DNA of 64,000 nt, taken from Aphrocallistes beatrix. Its lineage: Eukaryota; Porifera; Hexactinellida; Sceptrulophora; Aphrocallistidae. The stretch lies in NCBI GenBank assembly GCA_963281255.1, contig OY725500.1, positions 3,033,184-3,097,183 on the forward strand, read 5' to 3'. This document shows positions 34,261 through 45,211 of this stretch, piece after piece. Numbering within the stretch: position 1 is the first letter of the stretch; each line of letters starts with the position of its first letter. The notes beneath the pieces were generated by a model, which saw only the letters and a list, made by a program, of their open reading frames with translations, ran no database searches and was not told the DNA's origin. The position numbers were made by a program, and so were the translations under genes.

Positions 34261-34554
34261 GGAAATTTCCACTTGCGCGGGGCTGGAAAGTGGTTAAAAT
34301 TCAAGTTAATTAATTAAACTTTATAGAAAAATAGGACTACTAACACGACACGAGACGACACCATAAGTTTACGCATTACCAATACCAGGAACTTATCAGT
34401 TCAGACACTTTCAACGAATCTTATCTTTCAATGAAAATTATACTGAAGGTCAATCAATTATATAAGTAGTATTCAACAGTTTGAGGATGATTCAAACTAT
34501 AATTAGACACTGAAAGTTTTAGCTCATTCTGATATAAACCAAACGAGTAACACG
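34261..34554. other. No recognised feature
   Basis: AT-rich DNA upstream of copy 2. I looked for CACAGTG-like heptamer ends and saw none that I can support. Confidence 0.4.
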
Positions 34555-34765
34555 AGTATGAACTGATGAATGATTATGAAACCACAAAATTTCTCAAACT
34601 ATATTTAGTCATTCAACTGTATATGCTACATCATATTTCTAATTCTACTCGGAATATTTAGCTGCAAATACAGTTACCTAGGTTCTCGAGTTTGTTGAAC
34701 ACGATAAAAACGTTTTTATGATCAGAAGAGGTCAAATATTGTCCAGCTCCATGTCAAAAAATCAC
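34555..34765 (+). repeat. Dispersed repeat K, copy 1
   Basis: About 90 percent like 48667-48892: both run from GAACTGATGAATGAT through GTTACCTAGGTTCTCGAGT to GATCAGAAGAGGTCAAA and CACTGTG. This copy is followed by GCAGCGCAAGCAAGGGAAGC, part of the hairpin cassette of families A and B. Confidence 0.75.
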
Positions 34766-35030
34766 TGTGCAGCGCAAGCAAGGGAAGCGGCGCCTGTCAT
34801 AAAAAATAACGTTACTAGTTTCTTCTTCTATCAGAAGTTCGCGTTTGCAACATTAAGTCCCAAGCCGGAAAGATCCCATTATAAATCTGCACGATGCGGA
34901 GCCTACCTTGCTTGACCACAAAATCATCTTCAAATTCCTTGAATTATATATGGTGGATATTTGGTGATCAATGGAAACTATGTATTTGAAAAGATTCAAA
35001 CTTTCCAATTTTTTGAAACACCATAATATA

Positions 35031-35120
35031 CAGTACACACTCGCTAATCCAAACAGCTCTGTACCAATGTCGTTCGTTCGGATTAGTGAATTAGCTCTGA
35101 TGTAACACAAATTCAATGGG
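35031..35120. repeat. Partial pogo-type MITE
   Basis: TA then CAGTACACACTCGCTAATCC at the left, with inverse word GGATTAGTGAATTAG 40 bases on. Only part of an element is visible. Confidence 0.4.
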
Positions 35121-35842
35121 GTATTAAGTATAATAAATGCGTATTGTTAGAATATTAAGAAAAATATTTTGCCATGATTTTTTAAAGATATCGCCCTCGA
35201 AAAACATTTCCTGTCGTAAAAAAACGGCAAAATTTTTAATTGTTAATTTTATTATATTACTGAGCGATCTACCATCTGATTATACTAGTTGGACGATATT
35301 TATTTTGATTTTTATGAGCTAACCCCCTAAAGTTTAGCCATGGCCTACTTAACTCAGGCCTCACAGTAGAATGTGAAATTTGGACCAGGGATGCGATCGA
35401 AGCCGAACAATGAAATACCAACTTTTCAATATTTCGTGGTAATTTTAGTACATAATGATTTGAGTGATGGCCTTGAGCGTTCACATTTGATCTAACCCTC
35501 ATTAATTTCTATTTTAAATGTCTCCATCATACTATACTATATTGAGAGTTGAAGTGATATCATATATTTCATTTAAATAATTGAAATAAACAAGACAATA
35601 CTAATACAATGACAATTAATAATGTATTAAAACAGTTTTACAATACATAAACTTTCTTTCGATCATTTTAGCGCTTTTGTTGTCTCCGATTAACAAATTG
35701 AGGGTTGAGTTACTGGGATGTGAGAAAGGTTGGCCGCGCTTACAGCTGAACTAAATAAAGAAAAATAAAGTTAAACACACTATATAAAAATATAAGGATA
35801 TTAAGAGTTACTTTCAATTTACGTTTTTCAATTCCTCTACAT

Positions 35843-36128
35843 CAGGGGTTCTTAACCGGGGGGGAATTCCCCCCTAGGAGGGAATTTGGTGGATTTTTTT
35901 GGGAAATTTATTTATCAAATTGGGTAAACCTTATAATATCTGAAAAAAATATGCAAGTGTCACATTAAATGCTAATACTAGAATCTGCTCGAATCTACTC
36001 TAATATTCAGACCGTTGGTTTAAAGAATATTATAATACAATTTAATGTTGATTAGTCAGGGGAGGGGAAGGATGTCTATTAGTAATTTCGCAAGGGGATA
36101 ACATGATTGTTTCGGTTAAGAACCCCTG
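35843..36128. repeat. hAT-type MITE in the P-like element
   Basis: Inverted ends CAGGGGTTCTTAACCG are identical over 16 bases, and the 8-base duplication CTCTACAT (35835-35842 and 36129-36136) is perfect. 286 bp, no ORF. Confidence 0.93.
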
Positions 36129-36130
36129 CT

Positions 36131-37771
36131 CTACATACTATGTACCATGAAATTATAATTTTTTAATTTATTAGCTATCATACTTGTACAATTTCCTGAA
36201 ATAAATAACAACCTACGTAGAATCGAAAAACGAGGAATATTGCAGGAAGGACATGTATTTTCCCAGACATCACAATCATTGCTACCTACTATTGAGTTTA
36301 AAGCAAGCTCGACTAGAATTTTCCTCGCTGGCCCTTCATGGTAACAGACGAACAATGCAGGATCATTTTTTCTGAAGGCTAGACACCATGATAGCAATTA
36401 CAGTTTTCGTAGGATTATCTGGACATATATTGGATCCTATAATTTTGCCTCCCTTGTATGATATACAGTAGATCTCGGTTAGTACGTACCCCTCCAGGAA
36501 GCGGAAAAAAGCACGTACCATCAGTAAGTACGTACTAACCGAGTTGATATTACATAGGAATCTATATAATAAATGAATTCTGGTTCAGAGAAATGAGTAC
36601 GTACTAAACCGAAGTACGTTGTATCCCGAGTACGTACTAACCGAGTTCTATTGTACCGGGTTTTACGTGAATTTCATCCATTTGAAGGATGACATGTTTT
36701 CGTTCATTCGAAAAAGAACACGTTGCTTGCCTCAGGAATGGAAAGAATTCATTTTCGAGCCCAAATGTAGAGTACAATTTTTCTAAAGTATTGAAGTGAG
36801 GAAGTGATAGGCAAGGCATGTGCTGGAGATACTTATAACAAGCTGGCGAGATCAGATGTGTTTTAAGAGATAATATTTGTGTGAGTATGTTGTATCTACG
36901 TCTATTTTTGGGAACAAGACTGTTTTCTAACTGGCATTGAATGAATTGGAGTCGACAAATTTCTGGATGCTCAGATGTTTTCACATCTGAACTGGTATGC
37001 ATAATATCAATGGCTTGTTGGATATGAACATTCGCTGATGATATATGGGAAACAGTAATTCAGAATTCTTATATGGCTCACATCGATAACGCGCACTAGA
37101 AATTTCATTCACAAGTGATTCAAGTTGTCGAATATCACTTAGGCAACTGAGCGAATGTGGAAAAATCTCATTTTTACAAAAGGCCTTGATAGAAAGATCG
37201 AACGTTACTACCAAATAAACATCAACTAATATACTAGAATTCTCTAAACTAGGACATATAAAAATCAAGCTATGCTCATCTGGGCACCATAATGACCAGG
37301 TTTTAGGTAAAGAAATAAGTGATAACTTACCTTGCATTTCCTGGAAGCAGCTAACCTTGAATATCTTTTTCTTCTAGATCAGATCTCAGGCTAAGTGTCA
37401 AAGCTTGATTGAGGAACTCGTCATCTTTTGAGTCGAGAGACCGACGACTTCGCTTAGCTGCAGATTGGGAGTATGAGGACATCTTGGTAGAAAGACTGGT
37501 ACAGTATCATCCTTCAGCTTTGGGTTCACTCTAGGGATTTCGCGAAAAGTACCATCTCCGTTGGGAATCTTGTGCGTGTACTCGATATCTTCAGTCCTAG
37601 TGCTTCGGGGCAGACGTAAACAACCTTTAACTCGTCTAAATCATATCTGCGGAGTGCCCGAACCAAAGCGTGTCTAAGTTGATCTGGTTTCTGCGGCATC
37701 TTGAAAAGAGTCACACGATCTTCAGACTTGTAGTTACACTTGCAACCAGGTGCCGAGCAACTGGTCGGCAT
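36131..37771 (-). pseudogene. P-element-type transposase with THAP domain
   Basis: The exon at 37771-37526 is a THAP zinc finger: MPTSCSAPGCKCNYKSED, then FKMPQKPDQLRHALVRAL, with the C-x2-4-C start. A linker follows (SLDSKDDEFLNQALTLSL). Frame 37337-36981 is diverged. Frame 37002-36637 has LISPACYKYLQHMPCLSLPH, LYSTFGLENEFFPFL and then VILQMDEIHVKP, the first catalytic D of P-type transposases. A pogo-type MITE interrupts here; beyond it the minus strand resumes as SYKGGKIIGSNICPDNPTK and VIAIMVSSLQKK. After a one-base frameshift it continues DPALFVCYHEGPARKILVEL to 36131. The THAP domain would bind the element ends. The C-terminal catalytic residues are not found. Confidence 0.8.
36466..36657. 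repeat. Pogo-type MITE with GTACGTAC words
   Basis: Ends CAGTAGATCTCGGTTAGTAC and inverse (CAATAGAACTCGGTTAGTAC), with TA on both sides. The word GTACGTACTAACCGAG recurs four times. It sits directly after the codons for HVKP in the P-type transposase. Confidence 0.88.
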
Positions 37772-40586
37772 TTCAAATGTAAGTATGTAGCTAGTGCAAA
37801 AAAGAAATGTATGTAAATATTTATTATTATGATTAAATTATATATGAATGCTATTTTTACAAATTAAAGTATATACGAACATGATTGCATGAAAATGTTA
37901 TGGGTAATTGTGAATAGATAAACATGAATAAAATATTGTGGTTAATTAACAATTACCGGCTTCGACTGCATCCCTGGTACAATATTTCCATTCTACTGTG
38001 AGGCCTGAGTTAAGTAGGCCATGGTTTAGCGTTACTAAAAATTGAAAAATTATTGGAGGTTTTTGACGCATTCACCAATTAGTTTTTAACTTATCTGATA
38101 ATTTTTCAATGATATGGACCTTAACATTGTTTTTGAAACTTTTCCCGACTTATCATTGATTTAATTGCAATACAAATTCTATGGATAACTTTGAATATAT
38201 TAGAAAATGGCCAATCTAATCATTAAATATGTATCTAAATGTGGCTATCATGCTAAATAATGAATAAAATTGTCGTTAATAATGTCTACAGAAAAACGGA
38301 GACCTTTTGAAAATTATTTTAAAAGTTCTTGCCCTAGGACCTCCCAGAGTCGGTCAAAAATCCCTATTTAGGGTTAAAAAAGAGATATCTCTATCTCTGT
38401 AAATATAAGTCCAAATTCTTAGTTCTCACTTCCTAACATACTTTTTATGAGGATACAAATATGATTCATTGCTAATAATTGCACTACATCCTATGGAATG
38501 TAAGTTTTAAATTTTTATTACGTGATGACGTTGCATTTTTCGAAAATCATAACTTGAAAACTAAAAGTCGTAGACTTTAGCTCTAACTTCCTAATATACT
38601 TTTTGGAAGCTCTTTATTCATTCTAAACTGATGGATTATACTTCGTAGCGCTAAGAATATGAATTATTATTCACAATTATCTCAAAATATTTGGGGTTAG
38701 GGGCCTCAAGGAAATTTGTGGATTTCAGGGTACTCTTGCTATTTTTTGTAAATATTTGGTTCGAATATGGCTAAATCAGCAGTATAAATGCGAATAAATG
38801 TCTATGAATGCTTTTGTTTATTTTTAACAACTCCTTTGACATTCTTCTTAACATCTAAACTTAAAATCTCTATATCTGGGTACCTTAAAATTTCAAAATT
38901 GAGCGATGAACGTAGGACCACTTTTCGATATCTTATAACTTGGTGATTTTATTCCTGATTTCCCGCAAAAAACAGACACTTTTATCCGGTTTTTGGCCCT
39001 TTTTTTCGGTCACCGATCAAATTTACAATTTTTGTCATTTTAACTTTCTTTTGGTTCTATGAAGTGGCAAATATGATAGACTATCTATGATTCGATTTTG
39101 GAAGCATTTGATTTTTTTGGTATGTCCTAAACAATTCTTTGAGTGGCCGGATTTCAACCATTAAGATGTGCTAGCGATAAATGAAAAACATTCTATCTCA
39201 AAAACTAGAAATCAGAAGAAAAAACGGTTTGGAAAGTTCAAGTATTTCTTGACGGAGATACCTGCCCACGTTTAACATCTCTTATAGCTCTACTTTCATC
39301 GTATGCTGTAAGTCAAAGCACATGTTTTTTCGAGGGTGGTATCCTTAATGAGAATTCTCAAACATTGAAAGATATAAGATTATAAAGGACACTTTGTGTC
39401 CACCGGAGGCGCCTTTCGGACGCCTGGGATTGATTAATTATAAGGGAGATAACATCTCTAAATACGTCTGTCAATAGCCTACTGTATATAAGGCCTGCCA
39501 TCTACTTGGAAAATCTGGACTAGGGATGCACTAGAGGACGATTTTATAATGAACCACAACTTTTAATGATGATTTTATCACTAGCTTAATCAATGAGAAT
39601 ACATTATGTGAAGTTGTTTCCCCCAAATTATCTGTCACAAATATTTAACCTAACCTCCATAATCCTTCTCTGCAGCCGAGACATTTGACCGAGGTTTCGA
39701 TCCCCGTTCTCCATCCAAAGGATCCTGTTGAAGGGGATACATATAAAACCAAAAGTGGGGACTGGAGCTAAACCATATTGCCTTTCATGGTGTCCTCTTA
39801 ATTGTTCGTCGTTATCTAAAATAAACGGACTCTGTTCTCTGGAGTAAAAGGAAGAATATTTCTTAAAACGATATTGCTTATTGCTTATATTGCTTAAAAC
39901 GACAAAGGAGACTCCTAGCTTGAAATATAAGATTGAGGAGAATGAGAAGTACCTTGTCAGGAATTTTCAAGATCTAAAAGGTAAGTATATTTGCTTTCAA
40001 TTAATACTAGCAAATTGGATTTGTTCCATCTGACAATTGTATCCGAATAATTATATTCTGGCAAATCTTAAAAACATCTCGGATGATGTCATAGACAGCG
40101 AATGGGTCCTATCCCCAAGGGGCTGATACTTTGAAAAAAATTGTTTAGAATGTGTGGGAAAAATTCTGGGTTATATTTTCACATGTAGGTCGCTTGGCCA
40201 TAGCAATATCAATACTGATAATTATATATGAATTTCAATGAAGCATTCATTTCAGTAAACACAGTGGGGGAGCTCCCCGACCTTCGGCGTCTATGATGTT
40301 TTCTCGTTTATCCTGAATAGTCATTTTTATCTACATATGTAGAGGGTGCGTCAAAAGCAAGAAGGAATAATTTGTATTATTGAAAAATGTTCTACGAGAG
40401 AACTAATCTGCAAAGTAAAAGTTAATTGTATCTCACAGCTTTCAATAAATAAGCGAAACATTTTAGTTCTGTTTAAATTCAGAAGATTATCTAGTAATAG
40501 TTTACTATGATCATGGCCTGCGATATCCAAACAATATTCTTCATAAGTCATGAAAATTATATCTAAGGAAGTTCTTCGGTCTAAAT

Positions 40587-40756
40587 CAGGGTTGCCGTGG
40601 GAATGGGAATCCCCATGGTGATCCCCATTCACACAGGGTCCTAAGGAGATTCCCACAGTGTTCTATAGGAATCCTCATGGAGATTCCCACAGGATTCCCA
40701 CAAGAATTCTATGGGGATGGAATGGGAATGGGAATTTCATTCCCACGGCAACCCTG
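40587..40756. repeat. hAT-type MITE with GGGAATCCCC words
   Basis: Ends CAGGGTTGCCGTGGGAATGG and inverse, with target duplication GTCTAAAT/GTATAAAT (7 of 8). The interior is almost wholly made of GGGAAT, GGATTCC and TCCCCAT words in both orientations, so it can fold extensively. Confidence 0.88.
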
Positions 40757-40819
40757 GTATAAATGCATTTGTATCAATACAGCAGACCCTGGCGGAAAAA
40801 TAGTTCCATCACAGTAACT

Positions 40820-40975
40820 CAGGGTTGGGGTCAATTACAATTATAATTGTGTAATAGAAATTAATTACAATTACACTGTAATTGAAGTGTACTTGTAATT
40901 GAAAATTTTACTTGCCTTGAAATTGTTTCGTAATTATAATTAAACAAATGTAATTGACCCCAACCGACCCACCCT
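40820..40975. repeat. MITE with CAATTACAATTA words
   Basis: Left end CAGGGTTGGGGTCAATTACA; right side TGTAATTGACCCCAACC inverse. The interior repeats TAATTACAATT. A homologous copy lies at about 44435-44575 in the other D element, so it was inserted before the two D copies separated. Confidence 0.75.
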
Positions 40976-42446
40976 ATGACAATTTATCCGACTTTTGAAA
41001 ATATAACCATTTGATTCAGTCTTGTAGATATTATTACTTGTTGACCTCTTTTCTAGAAACAGACCCTTGGAACATCATTTTGGACTGTTCGTGTGATGTC
41101 TGTTTCGAGCTATCAAATCTCATATTTTGAAATATTGAAACGGACATATTCATATTTACTATTCACCATGTGTGTACAGAGAGAGCGAGTAGGAGAAAGA
41201 AAGAAAGAAAGCAGAAAAGTATCGTGAAGACCTTTTTTATTGCCATTTTAACCTTTCTATTATGTAATATGATACATGTTGTTCTTAGTCATTCATTAAA
41301 TATGTTCAAAATAAAATATTAACTCTTATTAGAGTAGGGAATAATGGAAAACAGACTATGACTTAGTTATTTAATGGCCTAATTGGTTAATATACACATT
41401 CTTAGAATTTTAATTTCCCGTCCTCTACCGCATCCCTGGTACATTAGATGTTAGGCCTTATATAGAGTAGGCTATGGTCTGTCCTACTAATATAATCAAT
41501 ATCGCATGAATAATAATCAAATTTGTCAATTTAAAATTTTTCATGATTATGATAACGTCATAACAGAGTCATGAGTCACCATTTTTTGATGATAGATATC
41601 ATATCTGAGATATATTAACATAGAAGTTCTATTAAAATTTCAGCCTTCTCTCACCTAAAATGAGTTATAGTCAAGAAACTGAAATATATAATTATAAAAA
41701 GGTGAAATGTCGTCATAACTCCATGATGAGTAGACATTTTCGCCTGAAGTCAGAACCTATTGGAGCCAGAGCAAAAAAACTCCCAACTGCCAAAAATCGG
41801 TTTTCTGTTACTGGTAGTTCTTTAATCAATTCGTTACAGATATATATATATACTTGTGAATATATATATACGTACTACACACATACTACGTATCATACAC
41901 ATTAATCGAGTTTTAATAGTAAGTATATATATATATATATATATATCTGTAACGAATTGATTGAAGAAACTGCCAGGGACAGAAGGCTGATTTTTGGCAT
42001 GTCGGAGTCTTTTGAATATTATATAAAGCTCCACTAAGTTCTGAGCTCAGACAAAAATGTCGGCTCATCGTGGAATTATGAAGTCATTGTCACCCTTTTG
42101 TATAATCAGAAATTTCAGCTTTTCGAACATAACTCACCCATTTTAAGTCATAGAAGGCTGAAATTTTAATAGAATGTGTATATTAAAATATCTCATATAT
42201 GAGGTAACTATCATCAAAAAATGATGACTCATCACTCAGTTATTACGTCATCAATACGCGTCAAAAATTTTAAATATTGACAAATTTTGTGATTTTTCGT
42301 GTGATATCGATCACAAAAGTAGGACAGGCATATCAGAGATGTTATCTCCCTTATGGTTAATTAATGTGACCCCAGACGCCCTCAGGGCCCCTTTAGCGGA
42401 CAAATTGTCCGCCAGCCGCGGCACAAAAAAGCGAAGCTCACTTGTA

Positions 42447-43219
42447 TCTCAGAAAAAGGCTTGCTATCATGCTTCAACCATTGTGTATCCTGAATTTAGT
42501 ACTAATCCGATTCCACCTTCTGAAATGATTAGAGGTGAAATTGCTCTTTGGGGCCTCCTAAATCCTAATCACTAGCGTTAGAGTTCATTCTTAAGTTTAA
42601 TGAGAATTGGAAAGTTAATTTCCTTCCCCAAATTAAATCATTTTTGAAATTTGAAAGATCGATACAAATACATAAAGTTCAAATAAAGTACATTTTGCTA
42701 AGCATTACTAAATCGCTAGATTTTTAGGATCAAAATTTGAGGAGCCTCGAAAAGTTAGTAGCCCAAAATGCTAGCGTTTTATGGAATAGGAGGCTCCAAA
42801 TGCTGAATGGTGGACAATAAGCTAAATGGACTACGAACATATTGCTATTACAGTGCAAGCAATTTATGTTATGTAACACGGCCTACGCAAGAAAATCTAC
42901 TACCAGAAGAACTGGAAAATGTGAAACCAGCAGTGAATTGAGCTTGTATAACGCATCCTGAAAACATCCGGCTAGCTGTTTTGGTTGATAGGAAATCTTC
43001 AGTCCAAGAGCAAGCTCTTAGAAAACAACTACAGGCTAAGAAAATTCTATAGAATCCTCCAAGTGTTCATCTCGTAAATCTAAAAAAACATGCCCAATAA
43101 TAACATACAAAGTGCAACCTGCCCATGTAATACATATATGTACTGCTATTTCATACTCATGTTTAATCAATGTTAATCTTACACTTCCTTTTATTTCAAT
43201 AAGTACGAATTTTATATAG
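42447..43219. repeat. Unrecognised degenerate sequence and repeat J, copy 1
   Basis: A short frame reads YPEFSTNPIPPSEMIRGEIA near 42487-42555, and around 42955-43040 another reads NIRLAVLVDRKSSVQEQALR. Both look protein-like, but I cannot assign them. The segment 43085-43205 is repeat J, about 80 percent like 46598-46705 (shared TGCTATTTCATAC and CATGTTTAATCAATGTTAAT). Confidence 0.4.
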
Positions 43220-43690
43220 ACAAGCGCGCTTCGCTTGCTTGCGCTTCGCGGCTGGGGGACACTTTATGTCAGCCGGAGGAGCCCTTTGGGCGCCTGGAGT
43301 TACAATAATTAATGATAAGGGGGATAACATCTCTAAATACGTCTGTCTTTTGTCAATTTTAAATTTTTGATGCGTAATGATGACGTCATAACAGTGATGA
43401 GTCATCATTTTTAGATAATAGTTGGATCATATGTAAACAATATTAATATACATATTCTAATAAAATTTCAGTCTTCTATCACCTAAAATGGCTGAGTTAT
43501 AGCCGAAAAACTGAAATTTCTAATTCTAAAAAGGTGACAATTACGTCATAATTCCATGATGAGTCGACATTTTCGTCTGAGCTCAGAACTTATTAGAGCC
43601 ATAGCCAAAAGACCCCCACATGCTAAAAATCAGCTTTCTATGGCCGGCAGTTTCTTCAATCAATTCGTTACAGATATATAGATATATACT
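43220..43690 (+). repeat. Family A left arm with full hairpin cassette
   Basis: ACAAGCGCGCTTCGCTTGCT, hairpins GGAGCCC-TTT-GGGCGCC and a damaged GGGGACAC-TTT-ATGTCAGC, GATAACATCTC, the arm with GATGACGTCATAAC and GATGAGTCATC, ending CAATTCGTTACAGATATA. Core and right arm are absent. Confidence 0.85.
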
Positions 43691-43930
43691 ATATTCCATC
43701 GCTAGGATCACCTTTATAGATAATCTAGAAATTCTTTGTATTACATAAACTCTAGACCGAAGTCAATAAGTTTTTATCCTATCTTGATTCTTTTTTAAAA
43801 CTGTGATAAAATGATGCATCCCCAAGAATAATTGTGCCATTTAACTTGGGAATGTATCTCCAGGATGAGAATACACCTCAAGTAAGCTACAACTCATTAG
43901 TATAATCTATACAAGCTGTTTAACTCGACT

Positions 43931-45204
43931 AATAGCCTACTCTATATACCGTCTAATGTACCAGGGATGCGGTAGAGGACGGGAAATTAAAATTCAAGAA
44001 TGTGCATATTAACCAATTAGGCCATTAAATAACTAAGCCATAGTCTGTTTTCCATTATTCCCTACTCTAATAAGAGTTAATATTTTATTTTGAACATATT
44101 TAATGAATGACTAAGAACAACATTTATCATATTATATAATAGAAAGGTTAACATGGCAATAAAAAAGGTCTTCACAATACTTTTCTGCTTTCTTTCTTTC
44201 TCCCACTCGCTCACTCTGTACACACATTGTGTGAATAGTAAATATGAATACGTCCGTTTCAATATTCCAAAATATGATATTTGATAGCTCGAAACAGACA
44301 TCACACGAACAGTCCAAAAGAATGTTCCAAGGGTCTGTTTCTAGAAAAGAGGTCAACAAGTAATAATATCTACAAGACTGAATTAATTGGTTAATAATTT
44401 CAAAAGTCGGATAACTATAGGGTCCGGTCCGTCGGTTGGGGTCAATTACATCTGTTCAATTATAATTACGAATCAATTTCAAGGCAAGTAAAATTTTCAA
44501 TTACAATTACACTTCAATTTCAGTGTAATTGTAATTAATTACTAATTACACAATATAATTGCAATTGTCCTCAAACCTGAACTGTGGTGCAACTATTTTT
44601 GCGCCAGGGTCTTTGCTGTATTGATACAAATGCATTTATACCAGGGTGGCCATGGGAAAGAAATTCCCATTCCCATCCCATCCCGATAGGACCCGTTCGC
44701 TGTCTATGACATCCTCCGAGATGTTTTTAAGATTTGCCAGAATATAATAATTCAGATACAATTGTCAGATGGAACAAATACAATTTGCTAGTATTAATTG
44801 AAAGCAAATATACTTACCTTTTAGATCTTGCAAATTCCTGACAAGGTACTTCTCTTTCTCCTCAATCTCATAGCTCCAGTCCCCACTTTTGGTTTTGTAT
44901 GTATCCCCTCCAACTGGATCCTTTGGATGGAGAACGGGAATCGAAACGTCGGTCAAATGTCTCTTCTGGGTTCTTGCATCTTAAAATGGAAAGTAATCTG
45001 CTGCAGAGAAGGATTATGGAGGCTAGGTAAAATATTTGTGACAGATAATATGGGGGAAACAACTTCACATAATGTATTCTCATTGATTAAGCTAGTAATA
45101 AAATCATCATTTAAAGTTGTGGTTCATTATAATAATCGTCCACTAGTGCATCCCTAGTCAAGATTTTCCAAGTAGATGGCAGGCCTTATATACAGTATGC
45201 TATG
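43931..45204 (-). mobile_element. Family D copy with exon-like sequence (orientation 2)
   Basis: Inverted homologue of 39473-41476: its left end AATAGCCTACTCTATATACC matches the right end of the other copy. Flanks CTCGACT (43924-43930) and CTTGACT (45205-45211) form a 7-base duplication with one change. It lacks the segment equivalent to 40130-40700 but keeps part of the GGGAAT MITE and the AATTAC MITE. Confidence 0.82.
44132..45000 (-). pseudogene. Two exon-like segments inside D copy 2
   Basis: Segment 1 (45000-44818, 183 bp) lies between an acceptor-like CCTTCTCTGCAG and a donor AAAAG-GTAAGTAT. It reads HLTDVSIPVLHPKDPVGGDT, YKTKSGDWSYEIEEKEKYLV, RNLQDLK. Segment 2 starts at 44340 after TTTTCTAG and reads ETDPWNILLDCSCDVCFELS, NIIFWNIETDV and on to a stop at 44132. 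It matches the other D copy with mostly conservative changes. An overlapping frame through segment 1 (RSPSKGSSWRGYIQ) is also open, so the coding frame is not certain. Confidence 0.45.
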
Positions 45205-45211
45205 CTTGACT

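Larger units (their letters stand above)
35339..38023 (-). mobile_element. Family D element carrying a P-type transposase
   Basis: Ends CATGGCCTACTTAACTCAGG and a perfect inverse continuing CCTCACAGTAGAATG, more than 30 bases. GTTTAGC flanks both sides (35332-35338, 38024-38030). The ends are clearly related to those of the non-coding D foldbacks (CATAGCCTACT, GCCTCACAGTAGA). The inside carries THAP and transposase fragments on the minus strand plus two later MITE insertions, so this is the decayed autonomous type of family D. Confidence 0.88.
35186..39344 (-). mobile_element. Family C copy interrupted by a P-like element
   Basis: Reverse orientation. Ends AGATATCGCCCTCGAAAA and TTTTCGAGGGTGGTATCC, with TTAA at 35182-35185 and 39345-39348. 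After removing the D element at 35339-38023 it is about 1.5 kb and colinear with the copy at 4956-7796. No coding capacity of its own. Confidence 0.85.
39676..41131 (+). pseudogene. Two exon-like segments inside D copy 1
   Basis: Segment 1 follows CCTTCTCTGCAG (acceptor-like) and ends AAAAG before GTAAGTAT at 39981. It encodes HLTEVSIPVLHPKDPVEGDT, YKTKSGDWS, then after an insertion of about 170 bases YKIEENEKYLVRNFQDLK. Segment 2 follows CTTTTCTAG at 41056 and reads ETDPWNI and ILDCSCDVCFELSNLIF. The same signals and frame occur in the other D copy. The product is unknown; it may be transposase or a captured host gene. Confidence 0.45.
39473..41476 (+). mobile_element. Family D copy with exon-like sequence (orientation 1)
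   Basis: Left end AATAGCCTACTGTATATAAG (first C absorbed or lost) and right end inverse CATAGCCTACTCTATATAAG; both are followed by GACTAGGGATGC or CCAGGGATGCGG. The 7-base GTCTGTC is duplicated at 39466-39472 and 41477-41483 within family A. It contains an exon-like pair, two MITEs and poly-tract sequence. It is the inverted homologue of 43931-45204. Confidence 0.85.
39386..42446. mobile_element. Family A foldback, interrupted by a D element
   Basis: The left end at 39386 begins inside the hairpin GGACAC-TTT-GTGTCC, passes GGAGATAACATCTCTAAATA, and is broken at GTCTGTC by the D copy. The left arm resumes at 41484 and ends GTTACAGATATA near 41845. The centre (41846-41945) has TA repeats and the core ATTAATCGAGTTTTAATAG. 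The right arm (41946-42446) is the inverse of the left and ends in the hairpin cassette at GCGGACAAATTGTCCGC. Without D it is about 1.06 kb. Non-coding. Confidence 0.85.

Noticed and set aside
42339-42575. 78-codon ORF reading through the family A hairpin end
   Set aside because: The first half is hairpin cassette. The second half is protein-like but unassignable and is noted only with repeat J.
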